Of a stretch of 49,843 nucleotides of DNA, positions 26,793-35,571 are shown piece after piece (position 1 is the stretch's first letter; each line of letters opens with the position of its first letter). The notes beneath the pieces are model-generated. The model was given only the letters and a program-made list of their open reading frames with translations, was not told the DNA's origin and searched no databases. A program made the position numbers and the translations under genes. This DNA is from Lachnospiraceae bacterium (lineage in GTDB: Bacteria; Bacillota; Clostridia; Lachnospirales; Lachnospiraceae): positions 1 to 49,843 of the forward strand of contig JAGAPK010000044.1 of assembly GCA_017623295.1 (NCBI GenBank), in the 5' to 3' direction.

Positions 26793-29375
26793 ATGAATAA
26801 GAAACTTTATAAATTAATGAACTGGCCGGCAATCGAAGGAATTATTTATTCCGAAGAAGATAATCCACATGAAATTTTGGGAGCGCATGTTGTCGGAAAC
26901 AGTGTTTTGATACAAACTTTTCAGCCGGGAGCTAAGAATATCCGTATTCAGCCGGAAAAAGGCGATAAGAGTTATAAAATGGAACTGGCAGATGAAGAAG
27001 GCTTTTTTGCAGCACTTGTTCCGGGTAAAACACTTTTTGCATATGAATATCTTGTAGAGTATGAAGATGGTAGTCTGAAAAAGTTGAGCGATGCTTATAA
27101 TTTCAAACCACAGATTACCAAAGAAGATACCGAAAAATTTAATGCCGGTATTCATTACAATATTTACGAAAAACTAGGTGCTCATCCAATGAAATTAGAT
27201 GGTGTAGACGGTGTTTATTTTGCTGTCTGGGCACCAAATGCTATCCGCGTAAGTACCGTAGGTGATTTTAACGGTTGGGATGGCAGAGTTCATCAGATGA
27301 GAAGATTATGGGATTCCGGTATTTTTGAAATCTTTATTCCGGGTGCAAAAGTCGGTGACTGTTATAAATTTGAATTAAAGATAAAGGGTGGTCTGACTTA
27401 TCTGAAAGCCGATCCATATGCATTTGGACAGCAGCTTCGTCCTGATACGGCTTCTGTCGTTCGTGAAATTAACGGCTTTGACTGGGAAGATCAGAAATGG
27501 ATGAAGAATCGTAAGAAAGCACAGGCAGTTAACGCACCGATGAGTGTCTTAGAACTGCATCTTGGCTCGTTTTCCAAACCGGATGATGGAAGAGCATTTT
27601 ATAATTACAGAGAACTTGCTCCAAAGATTATAGATTATGTGAAGAAAATGAATTATACCCATATTGAACTGATGCCGGTTATGGAGCATCCGTTTGATGC
27701 ATCCTGGGGATATCAGGTTATTGGTTATTATGCACCGACGGCAAGATACGGTGATGCAGAAGACTTTATGTTCTTTATGAATGAAATGCACAAAGCAGGA
27801 ATTGGCGTTATTTTGGACTGGGTACCGGCGCATTTCCCAAGAGATTCTTATGGACTTTCTAATTTTGACGGTACCTGTCTGTATGAGCATATGGACCCAC
27901 GTAAAGGAAGCCATCCTCATTGGGGTACCTTAATTTATAATTATGGTAGACCGGAGGTTAAGAATTATCTGATTGCGAATGCTTTATACTGGATTGAACA
28001 GTATCATGCCGATGGTATTCGTATGGATGCAGTTGCTTCTATGCTTTATTTAGACTATGGTAAGAATGATGGTGAATGGGTTGCCAATATGTATGGCGGC
28101 AATGAAAATCTTGAAGCGGTAGAATTTTTAAAGCATCTTAATTCTATTGTGAAAAAGAGAGATGATGGCACTTTGATGATTGCAGAAGAATCTACTGCAT
28201 GGCCGAAAGTAACCAGTGATGTAAAAGATGATGGACTGGGCTTCGATATCAAATGGAATATGGGCTTTATGAATGATTACCTAAGTTATATTAAGAATGA
28301 CCCTTATTTCCGTTCCGGTTGTCACAGCAACCTGACTTTCAGTATGATTTATGCTTACAGTGAGAAGTTTATGCTTGTCTTTTCTCATGATGAGGTGGTG
28401 CATGGAAAGGCAACTATGCTTGGCAAAATGCCGGGTAAACACAAAGACAAGTTCGCAAATTTGCGATTGACTTTCGGTTATCTGATGACGCATCCGGGTA
28501 AGAAACTTCTGTTCATGGGACAGGATATTGGCGAATTTAATGAGTGGAATGAAGAACGTTCGGTAGAATGGAATTTGTTAGAATACGATGAACACAAGAA
28601 ATTAAACCAGTTAATGGCAGACTTGAATAAGCTGTACACAACGACTCCGGCTATGTATCTGAAGGACGATTCATGGGAAGGCTTTGAGTGGATTAACTGC
28701 ATTACACCGCAGGCTTGTATGTTGTCTTATCTTAGAAAGGCAGAGAAACCGGAAGATATTTTAGTAGTAGTAGCAAACTTTGCTAATGCAAAACAGGATT
28801 TTACAGTAGGTGTTCCGTTTGAAGGTAAATACAAAGAAATCCTGAATACAGATGCAGAGGAATATGGTGGAAGTGGTACAGTTAATAGCACGGAAATCCG
28901 TACAATAGAAAAGGAATGGGATGGAAAGCCTTATGCGATGGAAATGGTAAGTGCACCGCTTTCAATGAGTATTTTCTCTTACACACCATATACTAAGGAA
29001 GAAAAAGCAGAAATCGAAAAAGCAAAGGCAGAGGCTATTAAGAAGGCCAAAGAGGAAGCGGAAAAGAAAGCTGCTGAAGAAGCAGCCAGAATTACAGCAT
29101 TAGAGGCACAGGCTGCTAAGGAAGAGGCGCAGAGAGCAATTGAAGAAGCAAATGCCAAAGCATTGGCTGCCAAAGAAGCTGCTAAACGGGCTATGGAGGA
29201 AGCTGAGGCGAAAGCCAAAGCTGCCAATGAAGCTGCGGAGAATTTGAAAAAACTCAATGAAAAAAGAGCAAATGCAGCAAAAACAAACACCGCAAAAACA
29301 ACAAAAACAAACACAGCAAAAACAAACACAGTCAAAACCGGTGTTAAAAGTAAAACCACAAAGAAGAAAGTCTAA
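26793..29375 (+). CDS. glgB: 1,4-alpha-glucan branching enzyme with C-terminal coiled-coil tail
   Basis: An 860-aa GH13 enzyme that makes alpha-1,6 branches in glycogen. N-terminal beta modules (10-230; CBM48-like, including VYFAVWAPNA and GDFNGWDG) precede the catalytic barrel. Catalytic residues are the Asp in GIRMDAV (near 411), the Glu in MIAEEST (near 464) and the Asp in FSHDEVVHGK. After the final beta domain (about 733) comes a tail of about 125 residues unlike standard GlgB: an Ala/Glu/Lys-rich predicted coiled coil, then a Thr/Asn/Lys repeat ending KKKV. ATG 26793 fits the AAGG site; GTG 26784 is possible. Co-transcribed with DUF1015 and mscS; no other glg gene is in the window. Confidence 0.95.
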   Translation: MNKKLYKLMNWPAIEGIIYSEEDNPHEILGAHVVGNSVLIQTFQPGAKNIRIQPEKGDKSYKMELADEEGFFAALVPGKTLFAYEYLVEYEDGSLKKLSDAYNFKPQITKEDTEKFNAGIHYNIYEKLGAHPMKLDGVDGVYFAVWAPNAIRVSTVGDFNGWDGRVHQMRRLWDSGIFEIFIPGAKVGDCYKFELKIKGGLTYLKADPYAFGQQLRPDTASVVREINGFDWEDQKWMKNRKKAQAVNAPMSVLELHLGSFSKPDDGRAFYNYRELAPKIIDYVKKMNYTHIELMPVMEHPFDASWGYQVIGYYAPTARYGDAEDFMFFMNEMHKAGIGVILDWVPAHFPRDSYGLSNFDGTCLYEHMDPRKGSHPHWGTLIYNYGRPEVKNYLIANALYWIEQYHADGIRMDAVASMLYLDYGKNDGEWVANMYGGNENLEAVEFLKHLNSIVKKRDDGTLMIAEESTAWPKVTSDVKDDGLGFDIKWNMGFMNDYLSYIKNDPYFRSGCHSNLTFSMIYAYSEKFMLVFSHDEVVHGKATMLGKMPGKHKDKFANLRLTFGYLMTHPGKKLLFMGQDIGEFNEWNEERSVEWNLLEYDEHKKLNQLMADLNKLYTTTPAMYLKDDSWEGFEWINCITPQACMLSYLRKAEKPEDILVVVANFANAKQDFTVGVPFEGKYKEILNTDAEEYGGSGTVNSTEIRTIEKEWDGKPYAMEMVSAPLSMSIFSYTPYTKEEKAEIEKAKAEAIKKAKEEAEKKAAEEAARITALEAQAAKEEAQRAIEEANAKALAAKEAAKRAMEEAEAKAKAANEAAENLKKLNEKRANAAKTNTAKTTKTNTAKTNTVKTGVKSKTTKKKV

Positions 29376-29405
29376 TAGCAAATAAAGAAGTAAAGGTTGG
29401 TAAAA

Positions 29406-30248
29406 ATGGAAGCAGTAGAAGAAATTGATGTAGGTTTAATACAAAGTTTTTTGCAGGAATTGCCGGAAAAAACATTGCATTTTGGTGTGCGTGTATTATT
29501 GGCAGTTATTGTATTCTTAGTTGGAGCACAACTGATTCGTCTGGTTCGTAAAATTTTTAAACGTTCCATGAAAAGGAGTAATGCAGATGTCGGCGTGGTA
29601 CAGTTTCTGGATTCTTTTATTAAGATTTCACTCTATGTACTGCTTGTATTTCTGATTGCTTCCGGTTTCGGACTGGATGCAGCAAGTGTTGTTGCACTAC
29701 TTGGTTCTGCCGGCGTAGCGATTGGTCTTGCTGTACAGGGAAGCCTATCGAATTTTGCAGGCGGTGTATTGATTTTATTATTAAAGCCATTTAAAGTGGG
29801 AGATTATATTGTTGCAGGCGGTAACGAAGGAACTGTAATGGAAATTCAGATTTTCTATACAAAGCTGACAACAGCAGATAACCGTGTTGTTATTATCCCA
29901 AATGGTGATTTAGCCAATTCCAGCATGACAAATGCCAGTGCCATGACGAAACGTCGCATTGATATTCCGGTAGGAATTTCTTATCAGGCAGATATTAAAA
30001 CAGCCAGAGAAGTACTGATGAAGGTTTTAGAGAACGACAGCACGGTATTGCAGGAAGAAGAAAAGAGAATCTTTGTGGATGAGCTTGGTGATAGCGCAGT
30101 ACAATTAAATGTGCGCTGTTATGCCTCTACAGAAGATTTCTGGGAAACAAAATGGCGTTTGACCGAAGCAGTCAAATATGCTTTGGATGAAGCTGGTATT
30201 GAAATTCCTTATAATCAGCTGGATGTACATTTGAATACACCTTCTTAA
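29406..30248 (+). CDS. mscS: MscS-family mechanosensitive channel
   Basis: A 280-aa small-conductance mechanosensitive channel. Three hydrophobic helices (about 25-50, 65-85, 90-115) are followed by the cytoplasmic beta domain. The third, pore-lining helix shows the Gly/Ala pattern LLGSAGVAIGLAVQGSLSNF, and KPFKVGDYI opens the beta domain. Such channels release solutes on hypo-osmotic shock. AAAGG 9 bases before ATG 29406 supports the start. It follows glgB by 30 bases. An inverted repeat at 30299 may end the transcript. Confidence 0.94.
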   Translation: MEAVEEIDVGLIQSFLQELPEKTLHFGVRVLLAVIVFLVGAQLIRLVRKIFKRSMKRSNADVGVVQFLDSFIKISLYVLLVFLIASGFGLDAASVVALLGSAGVAIGLAVQGSLSNFAGGVLILLLKPFKVGDYIVAGGNEGTVMEIQIFYTKLTTADNRVVIIPNGDLANSSMTNASAMTKRRIDIPVGISYQADIKTAREVLMKVLENDSTVLQEEEKRIFVDELGDSAVQLNVRCYASTEDFWETKWRLTEAVKYALDEAGIEIPYNQLDVHLNTPS

Positions 30249-30298
30249 CAGTAAGTTGTGATTCAATGTAAAGAGAAATTGTAATAAAATTTAGGGAA

Positions 30299-30338
30299 AA
30301 GGGGTAATTCATTCTTGCCAAAAAGAAGATTACCCCTT
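30299..30338. repeat. Inverted repeat overlapping the tRNA promoter
   Basis: A 10-bp perfect inverted repeat pairs AAGGGGTAAT (30299-30308) with ATTACCCCTT (30329-30338), with additional TTCTT/AAGAA pairing inside. It could terminate mscS transcripts, though the T-run is poor. It also spans the -35 box and spacer of the tRNA promoter, so it could be an operator. Confidence 0.7.
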
Positions 30339-30343
30339 ATAAT
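30315..30343 (+). promoter_or_regulatory. Promoter of tRNA-Thr
   Basis: TTGCCA (30315-30320), a 17-base spacer and a perfect TATAAT (30338-30343) lie 21 bases before the tRNA. Confidence 0.85.
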
Positions 30344-30364
30344 AACATTTGTGTTTAGTAGCGA

Positions 30365-30437
30365 GCTGGAATGGCGCAGTCGGTAGCGCAACTGATTCGT
30401 AATCAGTAGGTCGAGGGTTCAAGTCCCTTTTCCAGCT
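30365..30437 (+). tRNA. tRNA-Thr (anticodon CGU)
   Basis: A full cloverleaf of 73 bases. The acceptor GCTGGAA/TTCCAGC has discriminator T. The D stem is GCGC/GCGC, the anticodon stem ACTGA/TCAGT with loop TTCGTAA gives anticodon CGT for codon ACG, the variable loop has 5 bases, and the T arm is GAGGG-TTCAAGT-CCCTT. CCA is not encoded. The stem is extended by two flanking pairs and followed by a run of T, which would end transcription. Confidence 0.97.
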
Positions 30438-30527
30438 CTTTTTTCATGCTTAAAATAAGGTGTGAATTTTATCGGAATATTTACTTGTAGGTCTATATAT
30501 TTATATAGATTGGGAAATGAGGTTTTT

Positions 30528-30893
30528 ATGAAATTTATTGCATTATCAGCACCGGAAAATGTGACAGATAAAAATATATTGAAAGCTGAATTTAAAGCGG
30601 CTAAACAGGCAGGTGAAGGAAGAATGGGAGATAACCATTTTTTTTACCGCTATTTTATCAATGTAAAATATGTTTCTTATGAGAAGATAAAGCATGCTTT
30701 TCTCAGAGAAGAAAGTGGTGAATGTGGTGAATTTTTATTAAAAGAATTTTATTTGATTTTCCTGCTTGAGGATAAGGCAGAAGAATGCAAATTACGGTTT
30801 GAGCGGAAAGAAAATGCGCAGACGGTACTGGCTTTTCTGGAAGAAAAATATCCACATATAGAAATTGGATATAAGAAGCCGAATGTTCAATAA
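30528..30893 (+). CDS. Unknown small protein (121 aa)
   Basis: Unrecognised 121-aa protein, charged and soluble, starting MKFIALSAPENV. It contains alternating strand/helix segments and a C-terminal KYPHIEIGYKK. ATG 30528 is preferred because GAGG lies 5 bases upstream; an in-frame upstream codon at 30462 runs close to the tRNA. Codon use is like its neighbours. It lies between tRNA-Thr and nrdD, which has its own promoter. No function is offered. Confidence 0.7.
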   Translation: MKFIALSAPENVTDKNILKAEFKAAKQAGEGRMGDNHFFYRYFINVKYVSYEKIKHAFLREESGECGEFLLKEFYLIFLLEDKAEECKLRFERKENAQTVLAFLEEKYPHIEIGYKKPNVQ

Positions 30894-30963
30894 TAAAGGT
30901 AAATACGGGAACAATATTATTGGACTAGGTAGAAAGTCCTAATGAAATATATCATACAATACC

Positions 30964-30991
30964 TTGACAGAAAAAACTCAAGTGATACAAT
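30964..30991 (+). promoter_or_regulatory. Promoter of nrdD-nrdG
   Basis: A consensus TTGACA (30964-30969), a 16-base spacer and TACAAT (30986-30991) lie 51 bases before the nrdD start. No clear NrdR box was found overlapping it. Confidence 0.8.
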
Positions 30992-30999
30992 ATGTGGTG

Positions 31000-31020
31000 T
31001 GCGAAAAACATTGGTTCGCA
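31000..31020 (+). other. Hairpin in the nrdD 5' UTR
   Basis: TGCGAA (31000-31005) pairs with TTCGCA (31015-31020) around a 9-base loop, within the first bases of the predicted transcript. It may stabilise or regulate the message; function is not shown. Confidence 0.5.
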
Positions 31021-31042
31021 AAGAAAGAGTGGTCGGGGTTAT

Positions 31043-33205
31043 ATGAAAATTATTAAAAGAAGCGGTGCAGAAGTAACTTTTGATTTAGACAAAATTGTTT
31101 CTGCCATCAAAAAAGCGAATAGTAGTGTAAAAGATGCGGACAAATTAACAGAAGATGAAATTGACTCTATCGCAGAAGTGGTTGCAGACCATTGCACTGA
31201 AATGAAACATGCTCCAAGCGTGGAAGAAATTCAGGATATGGTAGAAAATCAGTTAATGAAATATAACGCTTATACGATGGCAAGAAATTATATCACATAT
31301 CGTTATAAACGTGCACTCGTACGAAAATCGAATTCTACGGATGAACAGATTCTGAGTCTTCTGGAATGCAATAATGAAGAAGTAAAACAGGAAAATTCTA
31401 ATAAAAATCCAACTGTAAACAGTGTACAACGTGATTATATGGCGGGTGAGGTCAGTAAGGATATTACGAAACGATTCTTATTGCCACCGGAGATTGTAGA
31501 AGCACATGAACAGGGTATTATCCATTTCCATGATGCAGATTATTTTGCACAGCATATGCATAATTGCTGTCTGGTTAATCTGGAAGATATGTTGCAGAAT
31601 GGAACTGTTATCAGTGAAACAATGATTGATACACCAAAAAGCTTTTCTACGGCATGTAATGTAGCAACACAGTGTATCGCACAGATTGCAAGTTCACAGT
31701 ATGGTGGGCAGAGTATTTCACTGGCACATCTGGCACCTTTTGTACAGGTAAGCCGTGAAAAATTTCGTAAGGAAGTAGCGGAAGAAATGCAGGCAATGAA
31801 AATTGATTTGTCACAGGAACAAATTAATGATATTGCAGAAATGCGTGTCCGGGAAGAAATTAATCGTGGTGTGCAGATGATCCAGTATCAGGTAATTACG
31901 TTGATGACTACCAACGGACAGGCGCCTTTTGTTACGGTGTTTATGTACATTGATGAAGTGCCTGAGGGTCAGACAAGGGATGACCTTGCCATGATTATTG
32001 AAGAAATGTTGAATCAGCGTATTCGTGGTGTGAAAAATGAAAAAGGTGTCTACATCACACCGGCATTTCCGAAGTTGATTTATGTTCTGGAAGAAGATAA
32101 CATTCATGAAGACAGTAAATATTGGTATTTGACTAAACTGGCAGCACAGTGTACCGCCAAAAGAATGGTACCGGATTATATTTCTGAGAAAATCATGAAA
32201 AAGTTAAAAGATGGAAACTGCTATACATGTATGGGTTGCCGTTCTTTCTTAACAGTATACCATGACGAAAATGATAATCCGAAATTTTACGGTAGATTTA
32301 ATCAGGGTGTTGTTACACTGAATCTGGTAGATGTTGCTTGTTCTTCCGGTAAAGATATGGACAAGTTCTGGAAAATTTTGGATGAAAGACTGGAATTGTG
32401 TAAACGTGCGTTGATGTGCAGACACAATCGTCTGAAAGGAACTCCTTCTGACGTTGCACCGATTCTTTGGCAATATGGAGCACTGGCGCGATTGAAGAAG
32501 GGCGAGAAGATTGATAAACTGCTTTATGGAGGTTATTCAACGATTTCGCTTGGTTATGCAGGACTTTGTGAATGTACCAGATACATGACCGGGAAATCTC
32601 ATACGGATTCGGAGGCAACTCCATTTGCACTTGAAGTAATGCATCGATTGAATGATGCATGCAAGAAGTGGGCAAAAGAAACAAATATTGATTTTAGTTT
32701 ATATGGAACACCTTTGGAATCCACAACCTATAAATTCTCTAAGTGCTTACAGAAGAGATTTGGTATTATTGAAGGTGTTACAGACAGAAATTATATTACG
32801 AACAGTTATCACGTGCATGTTTCCGAAGATATCAACGCATTTGATAAACTGACGTTTGAAGCACAGTTCCAGGAATTATCACCGGGTGGTGCAATCAGCT
32901 ATGTAGAAGTACCGAATATGGAAAATAATATTGATGCGGTACTGGCTGTTATGAAACATATTTATGAAAATATTATGTATGCTGAATTGAATACCAAGAG
33001 TGATTACTGTCAGGTTTGCGATTATCATGGTGAAATAAAAATCGTAGAAGATAAGCATGGTAAGCTTGTATGGGAATGTCCGAACTGTGGTAACAGAGAT
33101 CAGGATAAAATGAATGTTGCAAGACGTACCTGTGGTTATATCGGAACCCAGTATTGGAATCAGGGACGTACCCAGGAAATAAAAGAAAGAGTCTTGCATT
33201 TATAA
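31043..33205 (+). CDS. nrdD: Anaerobic ribonucleoside-triphosphate reductase
   Basis: A 720-aa class III ribonucleotide reductase making dNTPs from NTPs through a glycyl radical, in oxygen-free cells. Residues 1-95 form an ATP-cone allosteric domain (KRSGAEVTFD at its start). The catalytic barrel follows, then a zinc site (CQVC...CPNC) and the glycyl-radical loop RRTCGYIGTQYW near 697. The start is set at 31043; an in-frame ATG at 30992 overlaps the -10 box and is excluded. nrdG, its activase, follows after 31 bases. No aerobic reductase is in the window. Confidence 0.97.
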   Translation: MKIIKRSGAEVTFDLDKIVSAIKKANSSVKDADKLTEDEIDSIAEVVADHCTEMKHAPSVEEIQDMVENQLMKYNAYTMARNYITYRYKRALVRKSNSTDEQILSLLECNNEEVKQENSNKNPTVNSVQRDYMAGEVSKDITKRFLLPPEIVEAHEQGIIHFHDADYFAQHMHNCCLVNLEDMLQNGTVISETMIDTPKSFSTACNVATQCIAQIASSQYGGQSISLAHLAPFVQVSREKFRKEVAEEMQAMKIDLSQEQINDIAEMRVREEINRGVQMIQYQVITLMTTNGQAPFVTVFMYIDEVPEGQTRDDLAMIIEEMLNQRIRGVKNEKGVYITPAFPKLIYVLEEDNIHEDSKYWYLTKLAAQCTAKRMVPDYISEKIMKKLKDGNCYTCMGCRSFLTVYHDENDNPKFYGRFNQGVVTLNLVDVACSSGKDMDKFWKILDERLELCKRALMCRHNRLKGTPSDVAPILWQYGALARLKKGEKIDKLLYGGYSTISLGYAGLCECTRYMTGKSHTDSEATPFALEVMHRLNDACKKWAKETNIDFSLYGTPLESTTYKFSKCLQKRFGIIEGVTDRNYITNSYHVHVSEDINAFDKLTFEAQFQELSPGGAISYVEVPNMENNIDAVLAVMKHIYENIMYAELNTKSDYCQVCDYHGEIKIVEDKHGKLVWECPNCGNRDQDKMNVARRTCGYIGTQYWNQGRTQEIKERVLHL

Positions 33206-33236
33206 TTGCTTTTTCAGAAAACGGAGGAGGGCTAAG

Positions 33237-33764
33237 ATGTTTTATTCAGAGATAAAAGAATATGATATCGCTAATGGTCCGGGGGTACGGGTAACACTTT
33301 TTGTCAGTGGTTGTACCCATCACTGTAAAGGCTGTTTTAATGAAATGACATGGGATTTCCAATATGGCAGAGAGTTTGATGAAGAAGTGGAAGAGAAGAT
33401 TCTAAAAGCACTGGAACCGTCTTATATTGCAGGACTTACATTACTGGGTGGAGAACCGATGGAATATGTGAATCAACAGGGGATTCTGCCTTTGCTTCGT
33501 AAGGTAAAAGAGAAGTATCCGGATAAAACAATCTGGTGCTATACCGGTTACTTGTATGAAAAAGATATTTTGGAAAATTTCTGTGCCAAGTGGGCAGAAA
33601 CGGAAGAAATTTTATCCTATTTGGATGTGATGGTAGACGGAGAGTTTGTAGAGGATTTGAAAGATATTAGTCTGCGATTCCGGGGGTCTTCCAATCAGCG
33701 TATCATTGATGTGAAAAAATCCCGTCAGACAGAAAAAATTATTTTGTGGGATGATGGGAATTGA
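33237..33764 (+). CDS. nrdG: Anaerobic ribonucleotide reductase activating protein
   Basis: A 175-aa radical SAM enzyme that generates the glycyl radical on NrdD. The cluster motif CTHHCKGCFN (25-34) has the CxxxCxxC spacing. LGGEPM is the SAM-binding GGE motif. Length is typical. GGAGGAGGG precedes the ATG. It closes the nrd operon at a bidirectional terminator. Confidence 0.97.
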   Translation: MFYSEIKEYDIANGPGVRVTLFVSGCTHHCKGCFNEMTWDFQYGREFDEEVEEKILKALEPSYIAGLTLLGGEPMEYVNQQGILPLLRKVKEKYPDKTIWCYTGYLYEKDILENFCAKWAETEEILSYLDVMVDGEFVEDLKDISLRFRGSSNQRIIDVKKSRQTEKIILWDDGN

Positions 33765-33787
33765 ATTGACTTTAATAGATGAACTAG

Positions 33788-33833
33788 GAAAAGGTTTCCT
33801 GCGACAACATTTACGTCGTAAGAAACCTTTTTG
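33788..33833. terminator. Bidirectional terminator between nrdG and the ABC genes
   Basis: AAAGGTTTC (33790-33798) pairs with GAAACCTTT (33822-33830), with an inner GCGAC/GTCGT stem. T-runs flank it in both directions, serving nrdDG (plus) and the ABC permease gene (minus). Confidence 0.88.
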
Positions 33834-33842
33834 GTTTAATTT

Positions 33843-34673
33843 TTACCGGTTGAGTGTATTGGTTTTCTTTTTGTAGGAATGTTCTAATGTCTGGATGATT
33901 TTATAGAGTCCCATTGCAATGGCACACAGAATCATAATCGAAGTGATAACCATATTTAACTGAAATACTTGAGAACCATAGATAATCAGATATCCCAGTC
34001 CCTGTCTTGCAGCAAGAAATTCTCCAATGATAACACCCACAAGAGAAAGACCGATATTTACTTTCATATTGCTGAGAATCATAGGGACGGAACTGGGAAG
34101 AATTACTTTAAAAAGAGCATCTTTGCGATTTCCACCTAGTGTATAAATCAGCTTCAACATATCTTCATCTGCCTGGCAGAAACCGGTGTATAAACTGATA
34201 ATAGAACCAAATACTGCAACCGAAATACCGGCAACAATAATTGTTTTGGAACCGGTGCCCAACCATACAATTAAAAGGGGAGCCAAAGCAGATTTGGGAA
34301 GCGAATTGAGAACCACCAGATAAGGTTCCAGGATCTCGGATAGACTGTTTCGATACCAAAGCAAAGTAGCCAGAGCCAGACTGAAAAAAGTCACTAAGAG
34401 AAAGCTGGCAATCGTTTCTAACAGCGTAATACCGGTATGGCGAAAGAAGGATAAATCCATTATCATGTCATACAGATATCGAAGGATTGCAGTTGGTGAA
34501 CTAAAAAAGAATATATCCACATAACCGACACTGGTTGTATATTCCCACACGAAAAGAAAAGTGAAGAGTATTAACAGGCGGAAGAAAGTAACCCTGTGAT
34601 GATGCTTTTTGTGTGCTAGTACATATGCCTGTTGATTGGTCAGATTAGTTGATTTCGTTGTCTGAAAGATCAT
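33843..34673 (-). CDS. ABC transporter permease (SsuC/TauC-like)
   Basis: A 276-aa integral membrane protein with about six helices and the binding-protein-dependent permease core. The EAA-type loop reads TLGGNRKDALFKVILPSS, the coupling helix for the ATPase. Closest families are the sulfonate/taurine/nitrate/thiamine-precursor type; the substrate is not readable. The start at 34673 is chosen because AAGGAG lies 7 bases upstream on the minus strand. It overlaps the ATPase gene's end by 29 bases, so the two are coupled. No substrate-binding protein is adjacent. Confidence 0.88.
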   Translation of the reverse strand: MIFQTTKSTNLTNQQAYVLAHKKHHHRVTFFRLLILFTFLFVWEYTTSVGYVDIFFFSSPTAILRYLYDMIMDLSFFRHTGITLLETIASFLLVTFFSLALATLLWYRNSLSEILEPYLVVLNSLPKSALAPLLIVWLGTGSKTIIVAGISVAVFGSIISLYTGFCQADEDMLKLIYTLGGNRKDALFKVILPSSVPMILSNMKVNIGLSLVGVIIGEFLAARQGLGYLIIYGSQVFQLNMVITSIMILCAIAMGLYKIIQTLEHSYKKKTNTLNR

Positions 34674-35412
34674 CGGATAACTCCTTCCATAAAAGATTGA
34701 AATAAGTCTGATAGACCGGTGTGGCACGAATAGCAAGGGGAGATGTGCGATCAATTTCGAAATGAATTGGCAATTCGTATTTTACCATAGCCGGTCTTTT
34801 TGATAAAACAAGAACTCTGTCCGCAAGAGTAATGGCTTCGGATAAATCATGTGTAATTAAAATCGCAGTTTTTCCGGTGCTACGGATGATATTGCCGATG
34901 TCAGCAGATACCGTTAGGCGGGTCTGGAAATCCAGAGCGCTAAAGGGTTCGTCTAAAAGTAATAAATCCGGCTTGGTTGCCATTGTTCGAATGAGAGCGG
35001 CTCGCTGACGCATTCCACCGGATAATTCGGAGGGTTTTTTGTCCCGAAAAGAATAAAGTCCGTAATCTTTCAGAAGTTGTAGGACATAATCGGTATTTTC
35101 TTTGGTAACTGTTTTGTTTAATTCCAGTCCAAGAATGACATTCTGATAAATGGTTCGCCATTCAAACAGATGATCATGTTGCAGCATATAGCCAATCCGG
35201 CAGGAAGAACCGAAAGAAAGAGTACCTTTTTCCGGTTTTAATAAACCTGCAATGATGGAGAGAAGTGTAGATTTGCCACATCCGCTTGGACCAGCAATAG
35301 CAAGAAATTCGCCTTCTTTTACCTGAAAAGATATTTCGGATAAAGCAGGTGTTTCACTTTTGAGATTATGATAAGAATAGGAAACATTTTCTAACGATAA
35401 AACAGGCTTCAT
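34645..35412 (-). CDS. ABC transporter ATP-binding protein (SsuB/TauB-like)
   Basis: A 255-aa nucleotide-binding subunit. Walker A GPSGCGKST (41-49), Q-loop, signature LSGGMRQR, Walker B LLLLDEPFSALD and the switch His in ITHDLSEA are all intact, so ATP hydrolysis is expected. GGGAGAG precedes its ATG on the minus strand. It pairs with the downstream permease in a two-gene unit that lacks a binding protein, which must be encoded elsewhere or be dispensable. Confidence 0.92.
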   Translation of the reverse strand: MKPVLSLENVSYSYHNLKSETPALSEISFQVKEGEFLAIAGPSGCGKSTLLSIIAGLLKPEKGTLSFGSSCRIGYMLQHDHLFEWRTIYQNVILGLELNKTVTKENTDYVLQLLKDYGLYSFRDKKPSELSGGMRQRAALIRTMATKPDLLLLDEPFSALDFQTRLTVSADIGNIIRSTGKTAILITHDLSEAITLADRVLVLSKRPAMVKYELPIHFEIDRTSPLAIRATPVYQTYFNLLWKELSDDLSDNEIN

Positions 35413-35508
35413 TCTATTTTACTCTCCCTATGTTTATAGGATATTTTATGATGAAATTGAAAATATGTGTTTCCTAAGGGAATATCTATATAAAAATAGC
35501 GGTTTTGA

Positions 35509-35537
35509 TTGAAATAAACTATTGTTTGTGGTATCAT
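35509..35537 (+). promoter_or_regulatory. Promoter of argH-asd
   Basis: TTGAAA (35509-35514), a 17-base spacer and TATCAT (35532-35537) lie 34 bases before the argH start. Confidence 0.75.
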
Positions 35538-35571
35538 CAAATTTAGATTTAATAAACTGGAGGTTTTGTAC

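Noticed and set aside
28979-29381. Minus-strand Phe/Ala/Ser- and Cys-rich ORFs opposite the glgB tail
   Set aside because: Mirror of the Ala/Glu/Lys repeat codons; no ribosome site.
30992-31042. Upstream ATG for nrdD
   Set aside because: It overlaps the predicted -10 box, so it cannot be in the main transcript.
30894-31042. NrdR boxes upstream of nrdD
   Set aside because: AT-rich stretches were checked, but no pair of spaced palindromic boxes was found.
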